Below are positions 44,801-52,847 of a DNA stretch of 59,692 nucleotides, in pieces; the stretch's first letter is position 1; each line of letters opens with the position of its first letter. Location: positions 1-59,692 of the IMG/VR virus record IMGVR_UViG_3300042453_002905; one strand, 5' to 3'. This stretch comes from a virus. Both the position numbers and the translations under genes were made by a program. Below the pieces are notes generated by a model, which saw only the letters and a list, made by a program, of their open reading frames with translations, searched no databases and was not told the origin of the DNA.

Positions 44801-46507
44801 AAGCCGGTCTGTGTTTCTGGCGAGAGCCGCCGAAACGCGAGGGTCGCCGATCGGCAGGCCGGCGAACCTTTCAGCATCACGCTGCTGAAATCTCCCTGTC
44901 GCCTGCAACTGCCGCTCAAGCTGCGACCGCAGAAAATTGTCTTGTACGTTTGCGACTGCTGATTCCGCGCGTCGCCTCGCAGAGATCATCTCGTCGCCGG
45001 GCGACGGCCCTCTCTGGAGAAGAATCGCAGCCTCGGATGCGAAAACGTCGCGAGTTTGCCTAACGACGCGCAGCCGACGCTCTTCTGCGGCGACGAGGCC
45101 GTTCACCTTGTTCGTCTGCTCGGCGATCGCCAAATCGGCCGCAGCAAGCTCACGCGCATATCGTTCTCGCCCAAGCCTTCCGAATGCCGGCCCCTCGGCG
45201 AAGATTCCATCGCGGCGAGATTGCAATTCCGCGAGGGCCTGCAACTCCTGGGCGATGACGCCCGACCTAAACGCAAACTGCCCCTGACGCTGCTCCTGCG
45301 GAGACAGCTTGAGGGCGTCATCCTGAAGTGCCTTCGCCCGATTGATGGCGGCAAGTGCTTCGGGCTGCGTGAACGCGAACGATGTGCCGGCATTGAAACC
45401 AGCAAGGGCTTGCGTCACCTCGCCGATCCTGTCGACCGCCTCGACGACGCGAAGAGCCGACGCCGCGAGGGCGTTGAACCGTTGCTCGCCGACGGCGACA
45501 CCAGCCTCGATGTCGGCGCGAAGTCTTTCCGCCTGCTCTGAGATAGCATTGAAAGCCGGAGAGAACGCGGCCTGCACGTCGAGGCTGAACGACTCTAGCC
45601 GCTGCCCTGCTTGCGCAAGAGGCTCGCCGATCTGCTTGGCAGCCGAGAACAACGCTCGGACGCGGTTCGTCGCCGCGATGATGTCCTGCTCGCCAAGAAC
45701 ATTGATGACCGCATTGATCTGCTCTGGCGTCGCTCCGCGGAACTTCTCAAGTACCGCATCCAGTTCTGGGACGCCGCCAATCTTGATGAGGGCGTTCAGC
45801 GAGGTGGAACTGACTCCTTGAAGCTCCTCGACGACGCGATCAAGCTGCTCGACGCCGCCAATGCGGAGCAGGAGTCGCAGGTCTTTGCGACTCAGGCCGA
45901 GAGCCTGTTCCTCGACCGTATTGAGTGCCTCTGAGCCGCCGACACGCAGAGCCAAGGCAAGCCGCTCGCCCGAGAGCGAGCGCACTTCCTCCTGAATCTC
46001 ACGAAGCCTCGCCAGACCGCCGGGGCCGGCGTTGACTACCGCTCCGATCGACTGCTGGCTCAGGCTGCCAAGCTCGCGACGAATGTCACGGAGAGCACCA
46101 AGGCCGCCGAAGCGGACGGCGATGTCAAGATCGCGGCCGTCGATGCCCTCGATGGCACGGCGGAACTCGTCCAGCGACCGCATCCCGCTGGCCCGAACCA
46201 CAAGCCCGACCTGGCTCTGCTTGAGCGTTGCCAGTCTCTGCTTGAGGCCGTCGATGTCCTTGATCGCCCCTGCGAACCCGCGGAACGACAACTTCATCGA
46301 CGACGCAGCCTGCAACGCCCGCTCCAGCCGCTGCACCCGCGGGATCATCCCATCGAACGCCTTATTGGCGTCGTTGGTCGCCCGAGTGATGTCACGCTCG
46401 ACGCTGGTGGCGAACCGCCGGAGATCGTTGGCGGCACCGTTCAGGCTCCGACTGAAGCCCGAGGTGTTCGCCGAGACGATCGCCGAGATTTTGCCGAGGT
46501 AACTCAT
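41813..46507 (-). CDS. Tail tape measure protein, 1564 aa
   Basis: ATG 46507 (overlaps the upstream stop, with CAGGAT ahead). Length implies a tail of roughly 0.2 micrometre if the usual 0.15 nm per residue holds. Residues about 98-285 are seven imperfect 27-28-residue helical repeats (IKIGGVPELDAVLEKFRG type). A hydrophobic segment (VALGAVLAGQAAVAIVKYI, about residues 828-857) could insert into the host membrane during DNA ejection. The rest is Ala/Gln/Arg-rich helical, often heptad-like. Confidence 0.9.
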   Translation of the reverse strand: MSYLGKISAIVSANTSGFSRSLNGAANDLRRFATSVERDITRATNDANKAFDGMIPRVQRLERALQAASSMKLSFRGFAGAIKDIDGLKQRLATLKQSQVGLVVRASGMRSLDEFRRAIEGIDGRDLDIAVRFGGLGALRDIRRELGSLSQQSIGAVVNAGPGGLARLREIQEEVRSLSGERLALALRVGGSEALNTVEEQALGLSRKDLRLLLRIGGVEQLDRVVEELQGVSSTSLNALIKIGGVPELDAVLEKFRGATPEQINAVINVLGEQDIIAATNRVRALFSAAKQIGEPLAQAGQRLESFSLDVQAAFSPAFNAISEQAERLRADIEAGVAVGEQRFNALAASALRVVEAVDRIGEVTQALAGFNAGTSFAFTQPEALAAINRAKALQDDALKLSPQEQRQGQFAFRSGVIAQELQALAELQSRRDGIFAEGPAFGRLGRERYARELAAADLAIAEQTNKVNGLVAAEERRLRVVRQTRDVFASEAAILLQRGPSPGDEMISARRRAESAVANVQDNFLRSQLERQLQATGRFQQRDAERFAGLPIGDPRVSAALARNTDRLNRIAGIAEGPQGPPLPPPPPPPLTPDQIGLGLPLTDPTRQIGVIVGQVNSLESALDRLPAPIQSRFVPALTAARQELLDLRNSADATEEQIAAAAARVRDIETGVRRASSVQGLRDQFGNFDEFINASRIRSAAGELEVLRNILGRVGAQASGPAVQAFNRFREAVALSLENPGNAELSAAVDTARNEAIAATSQLRGAGSQRRIRGQLRRAGDVGRFGADNISLALNQAAFAIDDFFSAVGGPEQKLRAISNNITQLGFVAGGTTGLFVALGAVLAGQAAVAIVKYINNGRTAEDQTKALNDSLARQKTLVEELADAFATLGVSISDRAFSESARAAQAFEGQLSGFADQQRELREEIVFGNDPTVQRERAQQNQLQRQLQDQTDIGARTAIQASVEESRRREREAAQAALSRRFTGVEIRDAIAEARRTVEFDRGRRTGADPRLFTPEAIEARVQQSVAGIDVGDTAEAIQSQRRALEAEIANLRPDAEGAGFFAPEANRAAARLNVLQQQLASLELPLRGALDQAALAIIRSGNRSSIAIEQAQQAVADAILLGVPSARIFEAQANFLGEQLRQAFIDLEAARRIEGVDERTRRQGEAQARIDRVRARQADVIARTDALRREITVDPQRQLQARVERAQQNLAGAGLAEGQLARRLRELQANRDALARAAQRDPNNPFAARRAERAEQAFAVEAAAIEAATLAVNRFAEALNRASQEAAQNLQSAQQAADDARRQDLGFSTPRTREERAAADAALQRQIELERQAQVEIANARARLEEQAQNDPALQGTFNRIREINEQLASGALDASAQAQLRQERAALEASIDAQIAADPAAVAARDASTQEEEQRQAAARGRRLSLTPAQQAAEDLARGIEDIRQAFGQDAVEGGGLVDFAAQQVAIDRFVNQQARQAAPAIFGLADSVENAILQGLSRAALNVSDISTQEGARELNRLLRGEDAARDQNLVELQRQSTVLEEMLRTVKDGVNGVKAAV

Positions 46508-47150
46508 CAATCATCCTGAGGTGGTTGCGACAACTTAATCAACTCGCTGATCATCTGATCGCCCGACTGCTCAGGACGCACCGCGGTCGGGATGAAGACG
46601 TTTTCGTCAGGCACCCGTTTGTAGTTCCCGCTTGCCGCCATGACAGTCCTGCAAATCCGTGCGGTCTGCTGCCAGCCATCGGAGATCGGCCACCGCTGGT
46701 CGTAGGCAAACCACTCGCTGAGTTCCTCGCTATCCACCTCCTGAAGCAACCGCTTGACCGACATCCCCAGCGCGAGCGCTAGGCGGAAGTAGAAGCGTCG
46801 CTCTGGTCGGTCGCGGAATCTTTTCCCAGCGTGTCGATGTCCTCGTTACGGAGGGCGTTGAGCGACCACGCCTTATCGAAAATCTTTGCGATCACGACCG
46901 ACGACTTTTTGCCCAGTTCGTTCATCTCTTCGTCGGTGAACAGACGCTGGCCCTTCTCGTCACAGAGGGTCATCACGAGAAACCGCGCCCGAAAGTTCTT
47001 CATCTTCTCGGTCGAGTAGGCATCCTCGAACTTGTCGCGGTCGGTGCCCGAAAGCACCTTCACGAACACCGAGCCGCCCCACTCAGGCACGGCGACCTCT
47101 TCGAGCTTCACGTCTTCTGCGGCGAGAATCTTTGCTTTGTTCAGAGCCAT
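46507..47150 (-). CDS. Tail assembly chaperone GT fusion by -1 frameshift, about 214 aa
   Basis: The slippery heptamer GGGAAAA (46827-46821, minus strand) lies in the zero frame as G|GGA|AAA, exactly the arrangement for a -1 slip. After the slip the frame continues through ERRFYFRLALALGMSVKRLLQEVDSEELSEWFA to 46507. This is the classic RFYFRLA...L...S..E..EW T-domain that contacts the tape measure in lambda-like phages. The upstream 110 residues are shared with the shorter G product. Confidence 0.85.
46779..47150 (-). CDS. Tail assembly chaperone G, 123 aa
   Basis: Zero-frame product, ending just after the slippery site (stop at 46779). VPEWGGSVFVKVLSGTDRDKFEDAY, FRARFLVMTLCDEKGQRLFTDEEMNELGKKSSVVIAKIFDKA fit G-type chaperones before a tape measure gene. 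Most copies end here; some ribosomes slip to make GT. Confidence 0.85.
   Translation of the reverse strand: MALNKAKILAAEDVKLEEVAVPEWGGSVFVKVLSGTDRDKFEDAYSTEKMKNFRARFLVMTLCDEKGQRLFTDEEMNELGKKSSVVIAKIFDKAWSLNALRNEDIDTLGKDSATDQSDASTSA
46821..46827 (-). promoter_or_regulatory. -1 ribosomal slippery site GGGAAAA
   Basis: X-XXY-YYZ heptamer in frame with codons 109-110 of the G gene (GGA, AAA). Any stimulatory downstream structure was not modelled. The position close to the end of G is as in lambda-like phages. Confidence 0.85.
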
Positions 47151-47156
47151 TAAAAA

Positions 47157-47531
47157 TCAACTCCCGTAGTAATCCGTCATCCGAAATCGCAAAGTCCCTC
47201 GCACGATGTCGCCAACCCTGGCTTCTGTCGTTGCCGATTCAAGAATCACGTTTCGGCCAATGCTGTAACCGGGCGACACAAACAGTAGTCTTCCTGTCTG
47301 TCGCACGAGCGACTGCGGGTCGGCCTGCAACGGGCCGGCGTGGATGTAATCCACGGAGATGGTGCCGCCAGACCACTCGCCGGTCGGAACCATGCCGATT
47401 GTGCCGACGGGGTCGACCGCGGAGGCCATATCCGTGACCTCCGCGGTCGGTGTCTCGACGCTGACTCCAGACACGATGGCCTGGACGCCCATGAACGTAA
47501 ATGTCGCGCCGTGGGCAGAGACGCCAGCCAT
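47157..47531 (-). CDS. Tail tube protein paralogue, 124 aa
   Basis: MAGVSAHGATFTFMG starts like the next gene's product (MAGVSAQGLTFTFGG). The rest is beta-rich (GEWSGGTISVDYIHAGPL ... GRLLFVSPGYSIGRNVILESATTEARVGDIVRGTLRFRM), a tail-tube-like barrel. Its position upstream of the chaperones is where the major tail protein belongs. Confidence 0.7.
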   Translation of the reverse strand: MAGVSAHGATFTFMGVQAIVSGVSVETPTAEVTDMASAVDPVGTIGMVPTGEWSGGTISVDYIHAGPLQADPQSLVRQTGRLLFVSPGYSIGRNVILESATTEARVGDIVRGTLRFRMTDYYGS

Positions 47532-47537
47532 GTCGCG

Positions 47538-47873
47538 TTACGCGACGCGGAAGGTCGCGCTCCCCTTGATGAGGTCCCCGACGGAACCGCCGATCGAGGC
47601 AGACGAGCAAGTCGCGTTCCCCGTAAACGAAATCGGCCCGCTGATGGCAAGCGCACCGGACGTGCCGGCCGCCAGGATCGTCGTCGAGATGTAGTCGATC
47701 TGCACTTCGCGATCGGTGGCGAAACCGCCAACGTACTCACGACGCTGATTCGGGCCAATGCCCAGGTGGCTGCCATCAATGAGGTCTTGCGTGTCGTTGA
47801 CCTGCACCGACGTGACCGTCAGTGCCGAGCCGCCGAAGGTAAAGGTGAGTCCCTGTGCCGAAACGCCTGCCAT
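47538..47873 (-). CDS. Major tail tube protein candidate, 111 aa
   Basis: MAGVSAQGLTFTFGG, a beta-sandwich core (REVQIDYISTTIL, GALAISGPISFTGNATCSSASIGGSVGDLIKGSATFRVA). Preceded by AAGGAGG (minus strand, 47883-47877), the strongest ribosome binding site in this part, consistent with a highly expressed tube protein. A paralogue of the neighbour; which one forms the tube is unclear. Confidence 0.7.
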   Translation of the reverse strand: MAGVSAQGLTFTFGGSALTVTSVQVNDTQDLIDGSHLGIGPNQRREYVGGFATDREVQIDYISTTILAAGTSGALAISGPISFTGNATCSSASIGGSVGDLIKGSATFRVA

Positions 47874-47941
47874 AAGTGCGCCTCCTTGCGCTATAAGCCC
47901 TCAAGCGTCCTGCTTTCAGGCGGTGTTGTCTTGTCCAGTCG

Positions 47942-48361
47942 CTAAACACTCCAGCGTAATCGGTACAACTGCCTGACCTCATACGCTGGGGGTAGTTGCG
48001 AACTGCTCTGGATGGGGTCGAGGAAGTCGTCCACCTCCGAGGTCAGCCGCATATCTTGTATTGTAACGCTGGCGAGAGTGCCGCTGTGACCATCAAGGCA
48101 CTGCCAGACCTCGTAGGCGACCTCACGAACGGCGTCATATGTCGGCCCCCAGATCGACAGTTGCATATTCACAAGCGGCTTGATGTCGAGGCCCGCCAAC
48201 TCCGAATCCCGCGAGATGCCGGAACGCCGGTAGATCACAAACGGCATTGCCGCGCCGGTCTTCGGCACCGCCATCGGGTAGACGCCGAAACCGATGTGCC
48301 TCGCCACCGCAGGTGTGGTCACGAGCCGCAGATAGATGTGTTTTTCGGGCAAAAGCAGCAT
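47942..48361 (-). CDS. Tail completion protein (DUF3168/gp17-like), 139 aa
   Basis: PFVIYRRSGISRDSELAGLDIKPLVNMQLSIWGPTYDAVREVAYEVWQCLDG is a typical DUF3168 pattern: strand, central YDAVR/LA helix, short loop. These proteins cap the tail tube and join it to the head. Position after gp10-like and before the tube genes fits. Confidence 0.75.
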   Translation of the reverse strand: MLLLPEKHIYLRLVTTPAVARHIGFGVYPMAVPKTGAAMPFVIYRRSGISRDSELAGLDIKPLVNMQLSIWGPTYDAVREVAYEVWQCLDGHSGTLASVTIQDMRLTSEVDDFLDPIQSSSQLPPAYEVRQLYRLRWSV

Positions 48362-49113
48362 CAGCGAGACGCCTTGTTTATCAGTTGGATCAGTTCCCCC
48401 TCCAGAATCGACTTAACCTGAGCCTGTTTTTGCGCGATGGTCTTCTGCATCAGCCCGAGGGCAGGCATCCCGCCGTAGGTTTCTCCGGGGTGCAATGTCA
48501 TCGGACGCATCTCGTCGTCACCGGCAAGCCGCATGAAGTCGTGCGTGTACCCGCGGCCCATCCTCGCCTGCCTGGTCGGCTCGTTGCGAGAACCCATCAA
48601 AAAGTAATAACCGGCTCCCATCCGGCTGAAGTTTTCGTCGTTCGTCGAGGAGTGCCGAGACATCTTCCCGTTGATGCGTTGGTGGACGTTGATGTACGCC
48701 CGACGATTCTGCGAACCGGGCTTGCGAGGCTTCGATCCGAACTCGACCAGCCAGGCGTGATTGCCACTGGCCCGCTTGATGCTGGCCCCAGCGCTGCCGG
48801 TCTGCTCCGGCCCCGTCACCGCGACGGCGACCTCGCCGCTGCGGTACTTTCTGGGAAGCGTCTTCGTGCTGCGGGCGAGGTTGCCGGTGGCCTCGATGGC
48901 TCGTGCCCTCTGCTTGTAGCCCTCCAGAATCGGCACGCTGGCCTTCTTCACGGCTGCGGCCTTCTCGGCATACGAGACGCTCTGCTCGATCTCGTAGAAC
49001 CGCTTCAGCACCTCGTCCATGCCGTCCATGCCGATGCGGACGAACGCATTGGCAATCTGCTTGCCGGTGCGTCCGTTGAAGTCGATCGGCGTCGGTGTGC
49101 CGCGGTTGATCAC
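48361..49113 (-). CDS. HK97 gp10-like tail/connector protein, 250 aa
   Basis: The N-terminal half (IGMDGMDEVLKRFYEIEQSVSYAEKAAAVKKASVPILEGYKQRAR) and HAWLVEFGSKPRK are typical of HK97 gp10/minor tail proteins. A long C-terminal loop with basic aromatic residues (RRAYINVHQRINGKMSRH, GYYFLMGSRNEPTRQARMG) is larger than in HK97, possibly an adaptation of the neck. Head-tail joining. Confidence 0.75.
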   Translation of the reverse strand: MINRGTPTPIDFNGRTGKQIANAFVRIGMDGMDEVLKRFYEIEQSVSYAEKAAAVKKASVPILEGYKQRARAIEATGNLARSTKTLPRKYRSGEVAVAVTGPEQTGSAGASIKRASGNHAWLVEFGSKPRKPGSQNRRAYINVHQRINGKMSRHSSTNDENFSRMGAGYYFLMGSRNEPTRQARMGRGYTHDFMRLAGDDEMRPMTLHPGETYGGMPALGLMQKTIAQKQAQVKSILEGELIQLINKASR

Positions 49114-49442
49114 TGCTTTTCCCTCGTCATAATCTCAAGGACTGCACGATCCTCTCTGCCATACGAACTGGGACGCTCCATCACGGTGGTGATCTCCAGA
49201 ATCCGGCCCCGCCACAACAGCCGGTGCTCCGGGGTGATCCCGTCTCGATACCGGATATACACCTTGTGACTAATAATCATGTTCACCTGCATCGCCTGGA
49301 GCACGTCGCGGCCCGAGTAGGCGTAGACGTTCGCCCACACGGTCGCCACGTCGTCCCACTGAAGCGTCGTCTCGCCGAGCGTGCTCCGCACGTCGCGAGG
49401 CGCTTGAATCGTCACTCGCTCGCGGAACCTTCCGGCTTCCAT
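49110..49442 (-). CDS. Head-tail joining/head closure protein, 110 aa
   Basis: MEAGRFRERVTIQAP (a very typical start), TTLQWDDVATVWANVYAYSGRDVLQAMQV, HKVYIRYRDGITPEHRLLWRGRILEITTVMERP. This is the SPP1 gp16/HK97 head-closure (phage_H_T_join) fold, a small beta barrel that plugs the connector. Confidence 0.85.
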   Translation of the reverse strand: MEAGRFRERVTIQAPRDVRSTLGETTLQWDDVATVWANVYAYSGRDVLQAMQVNMIISHKVYIRYRDGITPEHRLLWRGRILEITTVMERPSSYGREDRAVLEIMTREKQ

Positions 49443-49445
49443 GCC

Positions 49446-49775
49446 TCACCCGATCCAGATGGCGGAATACGCTGAACTCGACGCCGTCGTTCGCACGGTG
49501 ATCGTGGCTGTCACTGGCAGCACCGCCATTCGGCCTGGCTGGATCGCCATTGCGCCGGCCAGCACGATCGGCTCGGTGCCTGTGTTCTTCACGGCTAGCG
49601 TCGTGAGCGGGCCGCTTCCGACGATTGAAGATGATTGCGTCGTTGCGTTGCCGCTGATGAGTTGAGCCGTCGATGGCGACGAGAAAACGTGATCCGAGAG
49701 CGCCCCCACTGTGAATGCGCTGTCGGTGCGATTGTGAAATACAACATCGGAGTGGATTCTGGCCTGGATGCTCAT
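49446..49775 (-). CDS. Neck-region hypothetical protein, 109 aa
   Basis: ATG 49775 overlaps the connector stop. Beta-rich (MSIQARIHSDVVFHNRTDSAFTV ... LTTLAVKNTGTEPIVLAGAMAIQPGRMAVLPVTATITVRT). Looks like a small decoration or tail-base beta sandwich. No family recognised. Confidence 0.55.
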   Translation of the reverse strand: MSIQARIHSDVVFHNRTDSAFTVGALSDHVFSSPSTAQLISGNATTQSSSIVGSGPLTTLAVKNTGTEPIVLAGAMAIQPGRMAVLPVTATITVRTTASSSAYSAIWIG

Positions 49776-50437
49776 CGGTACGACCCCCACCTGGCTGACG
49801 CCAGCAGCGTCTTCACCGTGTACGGAATATCCATTGCGCTGATGCCCTGGCCGTAAGTCACCGGCTCGCGAGACTCGTACCAGTGACCAGCCAGCATGAT
49901 CACGAGGTGGCGAACGTCGGCCGGCACCTCGTGCGGGTTGCCGTAGCCGGCCACCCAGCGGACGCGAACGCTGTTTTCGTCGCCTCTGGCCGGCGGCCAC
50001 GTCGCCGTGTAGTTCGGGTAGACGCGGCCGGGGATCGAGTAGTGGTCGACGCGGAAGTTTCCGGCGGCTGACGTGATCGTCGTTTCCTGACCACTCACTC
50101 CGCTGACGTAGGTGATTGTCACGCTCGTCGGCTGGATCGGCGGGCGCGGCAGGACGAAGTCCCATGACGGAAAGTCGTCGTAGGTGGCCTCAAGCGTGGT
50201 CGTGATAAGCGTCTGGTCGGTCTGCTCCTCGGCCCACGTCGAGGCAGCCGCGATCAGCCCCATGATGTATGAGTCGTCTTCAGAGATGTCGACGCGGCAA
50301 TGGCTTTTCACGTCGGTGAGCGCGACGGGCCACACCGTCGGCTGCACCACCTTGCGGAGGCTCCTGTACCTCGTGGCGATTGGCGAGAGCGGAGGGGTCG
50401 CCTCGTGGCGGCCGTCCCAGATGCGTCCTGTGATCAT
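49772..50437 (-). CDS. Head-tail connector protein (gp6-like), 221 aa
   Basis: LTDVKSHCRVDISEDDSYIMGLIAAASTWAEEQTDQTLITTTLEATYDDFP and LPRPPIQPTSVTITYVSGVSG are hallmarks of the gp6 connector family (helical N-terminus, then PxPPI..V..I.Y). The C-terminus has VPADVRHLVIMLAGHWYESREPV, the typical connector helix. Confidence 0.85.
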   Translation of the reverse strand: MITGRIWDGRHEATPPLSPIATRYRSLRKVVQPTVWPVALTDVKSHCRVDISEDDSYIMGLIAAASTWAEEQTDQTLITTTLEATYDDFPSWDFVLPRPPIQPTSVTITYVSGVSGQETTITSAAGNFRVDHYSIPGRVYPNYTATWPPARGDENSVRVRWVAGYGNPHEVPADVRHLVIMLAGHWYESREPVTYGQGISAMDIPYTVKTLLASARWGSYR

Positions 50438-50625
50438 TTGCGCCGTTTCCTTGGCTTGCTGTCGATCGATGCGTGCTCGACCTCTGGCTCGACCGTCGCC
50501 GTCTCATCCTCGGCCACCGGCTCGACCAGGCCGCGGGCCACGAAAATGCGGGCCATCCCGTCGGGCCAGTCAAACTCCTGGCCTCGCTTGTACGCCTGAA
50601 ACGCCTGAACGACCCGAATCTTCAT
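50434..50625 (-). CDS. Hypothetical small head-module protein, 63 aa
   Basis: ATG 50625 after GGGGGG. KIRVVQAFQAYKRGQEFDWPDGMARIFVARGLVEPV resembles small head-region proteins (a beta-type FxxYxxGxxxxxP..A..L...G..E.V) found between capsid and connectors. A basic C-terminal tail (SKPRKRRK). Confidence 0.6.
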   Translation of the reverse strand: MKIRVVQAFQAYKRGQEFDWPDGMARIFVARGLVEPVAEDETATVEPEVEHASIDSKPRKRRK

Positions 50626-51350
50626 TTTATCGCCCCCCATGCTGCCTCTGGCGGGATGCGACCGCCGTTCCAAAACTCCGTCGTGTGCTGCTGCACCTTG
50701 CCGCCTTCGACCGAGCGGCTGGGCCAGGTGATCATCAGTTCGGCGTGGCCGACGCTGATGTTCGTCGCGAGGCCCAGCTTGTTGCCAGACTTCGCAAACA
50801 ATTTCCAGAATGCGATGTCCTCATCAACGTGACCGCCGTCGAATTCGCCCCTGTCATTCGCCGCAGCGATGAACCAAGGCTTCGGCATCTTCTTGATCGC
50901 CGCAGTGCGGAGGAACGTCAGGCCGAAGTGGGCCGTCTCCACCGGCTGCACCGGCTTCGTGAAGAATTCCGCCTCGACGCTGGTCTTCTCTTCGGGAGCC
51001 ACGCCTGGCAAGGCGAACATGACCGCGTTGGCCTCCCGCTTCGTCTGGAGCGGTGCAATCGCGTCGTAGCCCGAATACATGAGGAGGGCCAGGAGAGCCT
51101 CGACCGTCTTACTCGTAAAAACGGTGTCGTAGTCGATCGTCAGGATCACGTCGTGCGTGTCGACGACGGTTTCCATCGCCCTTTGGAGGCACTGGCCCCA
51201 GAAGGCTCCGGTCACTTTGATCGGGGCGATGCCGTGCGGAGCCAGAGCGCTCGACACACAGAAGAAGTTGTCGGTGAAGCCCAGCCGCGGGGTGCTCATC
51301 ACCGCTGCGACTTTGACCTCGGCCTCACATGATCCGACTCTGACCAGCAT
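50622..51350 (-). CDS. GT-A glycosyltransferase in the head module, 242 aa
   Basis: VILTIDYDTVF holds the DxD (D73, D75), VMSTPRLGFTDNFF the nucleotide-side strand and GGHVDEDIAFWKLFAKSG a later acidic catalytic-side motif. Similar phage glycosyltransferases sit next to capsid genes in aquatic phages. Sugar may be added to the capsid or to the host surface. ATG 51350 has TAGGAG ahead, behind a hairpin. Confidence 0.75.
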   Translation of the reverse strand: MLVRVGSCEAEVKVAAVMSTPRLGFTDNFFCVSSALAPHGIAPIKVTGAFWGQCLQRAMETVVDTHDVILTIDYDTVFTSKTVEALLALLMYSGYDAIAPLQTKREANAVMFALPGVAPEEKTSVEAEFFTKPVQPVETAHFGLTFLRTAAIKKMPKPWFIAAANDRGEFDGGHVDEDIAFWKLFAKSGNKLGLATNISVGHAELMITWPSRSVEGGKVQQHTTEFWNGGRIPPEAAWGAIK

Positions 51351-51369
51351 ATCGATCGCTCCTATGTAA

Positions 51370-51390
51370 AAGGAGCGGGCGCGCCTCCTT
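51370..51390 (-). terminator. Hairpin with T tract below the capsid gene
   Basis: AAGGAG (51370-51375) and CTCCTT (51385-51390) form a 6-bp stem with a GC-rich loop. On the minus strand it ends with TTTTACAT. It may reduce read-through from the abundant capsid transcript to the glycosyltransferase. Confidence 0.4.
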
Positions 51391-51430
51391 GCGCCTATTT
51401 GGTCATCCTGACCATCCCGCTATACGGGGC

Positions 51431-51468
51431 GATGCCCGGCGGGGGCTGATTGCTCCCCGCCGGGCATC
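51431..51468 (-). terminator. Strong GC hairpin after the major capsid gene
   Basis: GATGCCCGGCGGGG (51431-51444) pairs with CCCCGCCGGGCATC (51455-51468), a perfect 14-bp stem with a 10-base loop, within 21 bases of the capsid gene stop. There is no U tract on the minus strand, so it could be an mRNA-stabilising hairpin or a partial terminator. The gap 51351-51488 has only these two hairpins. Confidence 0.55.
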
Positions 51469-51488
51469 TTGACTTCATTGGCTATTGA

Positions 51489-52847
51489 TCAGCTACCAGC
51501 GACGGCGGCGGTCTTCAGAGCCACCACGGGGCCGACTTCAGTCGTCGAGCCGAGCGAGTGATGGTTGATGTCGAACCGCATCGTGCCCTGCATCAGAAGC
51601 TGATCGGTGGTCGCGTAGACCTGATCGAAGAGCTTCATGCTGAACTCGCGACGAGCCGCGTAGATGCTGGAGAGGCCCAGGTTGCCGAAGAGCACCTTGA
51701 TCGCACTGCCGTCAGCACCCAGCGTGCTGTTGAGGACGTGTACCAAGGTCACTGGATATCCCATGAATGAGAGTCCAGCGTCGCCTGAGAGGTCGCCAAC
51801 GGCGTTGCCGCCGAGAGCGTACTTCAGGCGAGCGATCGACGCGGCGTAGCCAGCGGGGCTGACGTACCACCGAGCACCACTGCGAGCGTAGATCGGCAGC
51901 TTGCCGATCACGGCGAGGAAGTCCTCGACGTCGAGCGTCTCGAAGCCCGTGTTGCCGGAGGCGGCGGTCACGACCGAAGCGGTCGTGGCGTTGCTGCCGA
52001 TGGCACCCACGATGCCAGTGATCGAACCGTCGCCGGAGGTGCCGGCACCATTCCAGCCCACGGAATCGATCTTAAACGCGAGGCTCGTCCCGAATTCCTG
52101 CGTGACTTGATCGGCGATGTTCACATAGCTGGCCGAGTCCTCCAGCACTTCGCTCGACAGGCGGCAAGCCACCGCGAGCTTCTTGCTGTTGAGGGTCACG
52201 ACGTTCCATGCTGGATCGCTCTCGGTGATCGAGCCGCCTTCGGAGACGAAGTAGGCCGTCGTGCCGGTCGTCCGCTTCGGGATCGTCATCACGTCCCGAG
52301 CCAGCGTCACACGCTCGCAAGCCCCCGGCATGGTGCCGAAGGTTTCGACGAGTCGGATCACGCGGGCGGCGAACTCCTGCGGCACGAGATAGCCACCGGC
52401 CGAGTTCGATCCCTCGGAGAGGGCACGAGCCTCGACGCCGTGGTCACGGCACCACCGGATGTCGTCCTGATTCTTGAACACCGTCGCCCGAATCCACCGG
52501 CCGGTGCGATAGGCGTCTTCCACCGCCTGGGGGCCGTCGTTGAACGCCCGCAGTTCGGTGTGGTGTGGCAGCATGTGCCGAATCTCGACCTTCTTCTCGG
52601 CCGGAGCCTCGGCGACCGGAGCAGCCTTCGCAGGGGCGGCGGTTTCCACCACGGCCCGCAGTTCGGCTTCCTTCGCGGCGAGCTTGTGCTCGAAATCAAG
52701 GTCGGTCTTGACGACATCGGCCTCGTCGGAGAGCTTGCGGAGTTCCGCGGTCTGGTCGTCCGAACGCTCGGAGACATCGGTAAGTTCGGTCATCCGAGCA
52801 GCGATGGCCGCTGCACGATCCTGAAGACGCTTGAGATTGCTAGCCAT
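51489..52847 (-). CDS. HK97-type major capsid protein, 452 aa
   Basis: ATG 52847. Residues 1-120 are the helical delta/scaffold domain (NLKRLQDRAAAIAARMTELT ... DDQTAELRKLSDEADVVKTDL). The mature part starts near SEGSNSAGGYLVPQEFAARVIRL, the usual site, and is the HK97 fold (TMPGACERVTLARDVMTIPKRT, NSKKLAVACRLSSEVLEDSA, WYVSPAGYAASIARLKYAL, YPVTLVHVLNS). Cleaved by the protease encoded upstream. A promoter-like element lies 146-165 bases before the start. Confidence 0.95.
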   Translation of the reverse strand: MASNLKRLQDRAAAIAARMTELTDVSERSDDQTAELRKLSDEADVVKTDLDFEHKLAAKEAELRAVVETAAPAKAAPVAEAPAEKKVEIRHMLPHHTELRAFNDGPQAVEDAYRTGRWIRATVFKNQDDIRWCRDHGVEARALSEGSNSAGGYLVPQEFAARVIRLVETFGTMPGACERVTLARDVMTIPKRTTGTTAYFVSEGGSITESDPAWNVVTLNSKKLAVACRLSSEVLEDSASYVNIADQVTQEFGTSLAFKIDSVGWNGAGTSGDGSITGIVGAIGSNATTASVVTAASGNTGFETLDVEDFLAVIGKLPIYARSGARWYVSPAGYAASIARLKYALGGNAVGDLSGDAGLSFMGYPVTLVHVLNSTLGADGSAIKVLFGNLGLSSIYAARREFSMKLFDQVYATTDQLLMQGTMRFDINHHSLGSTTEVGPVVALKTAAVAGS

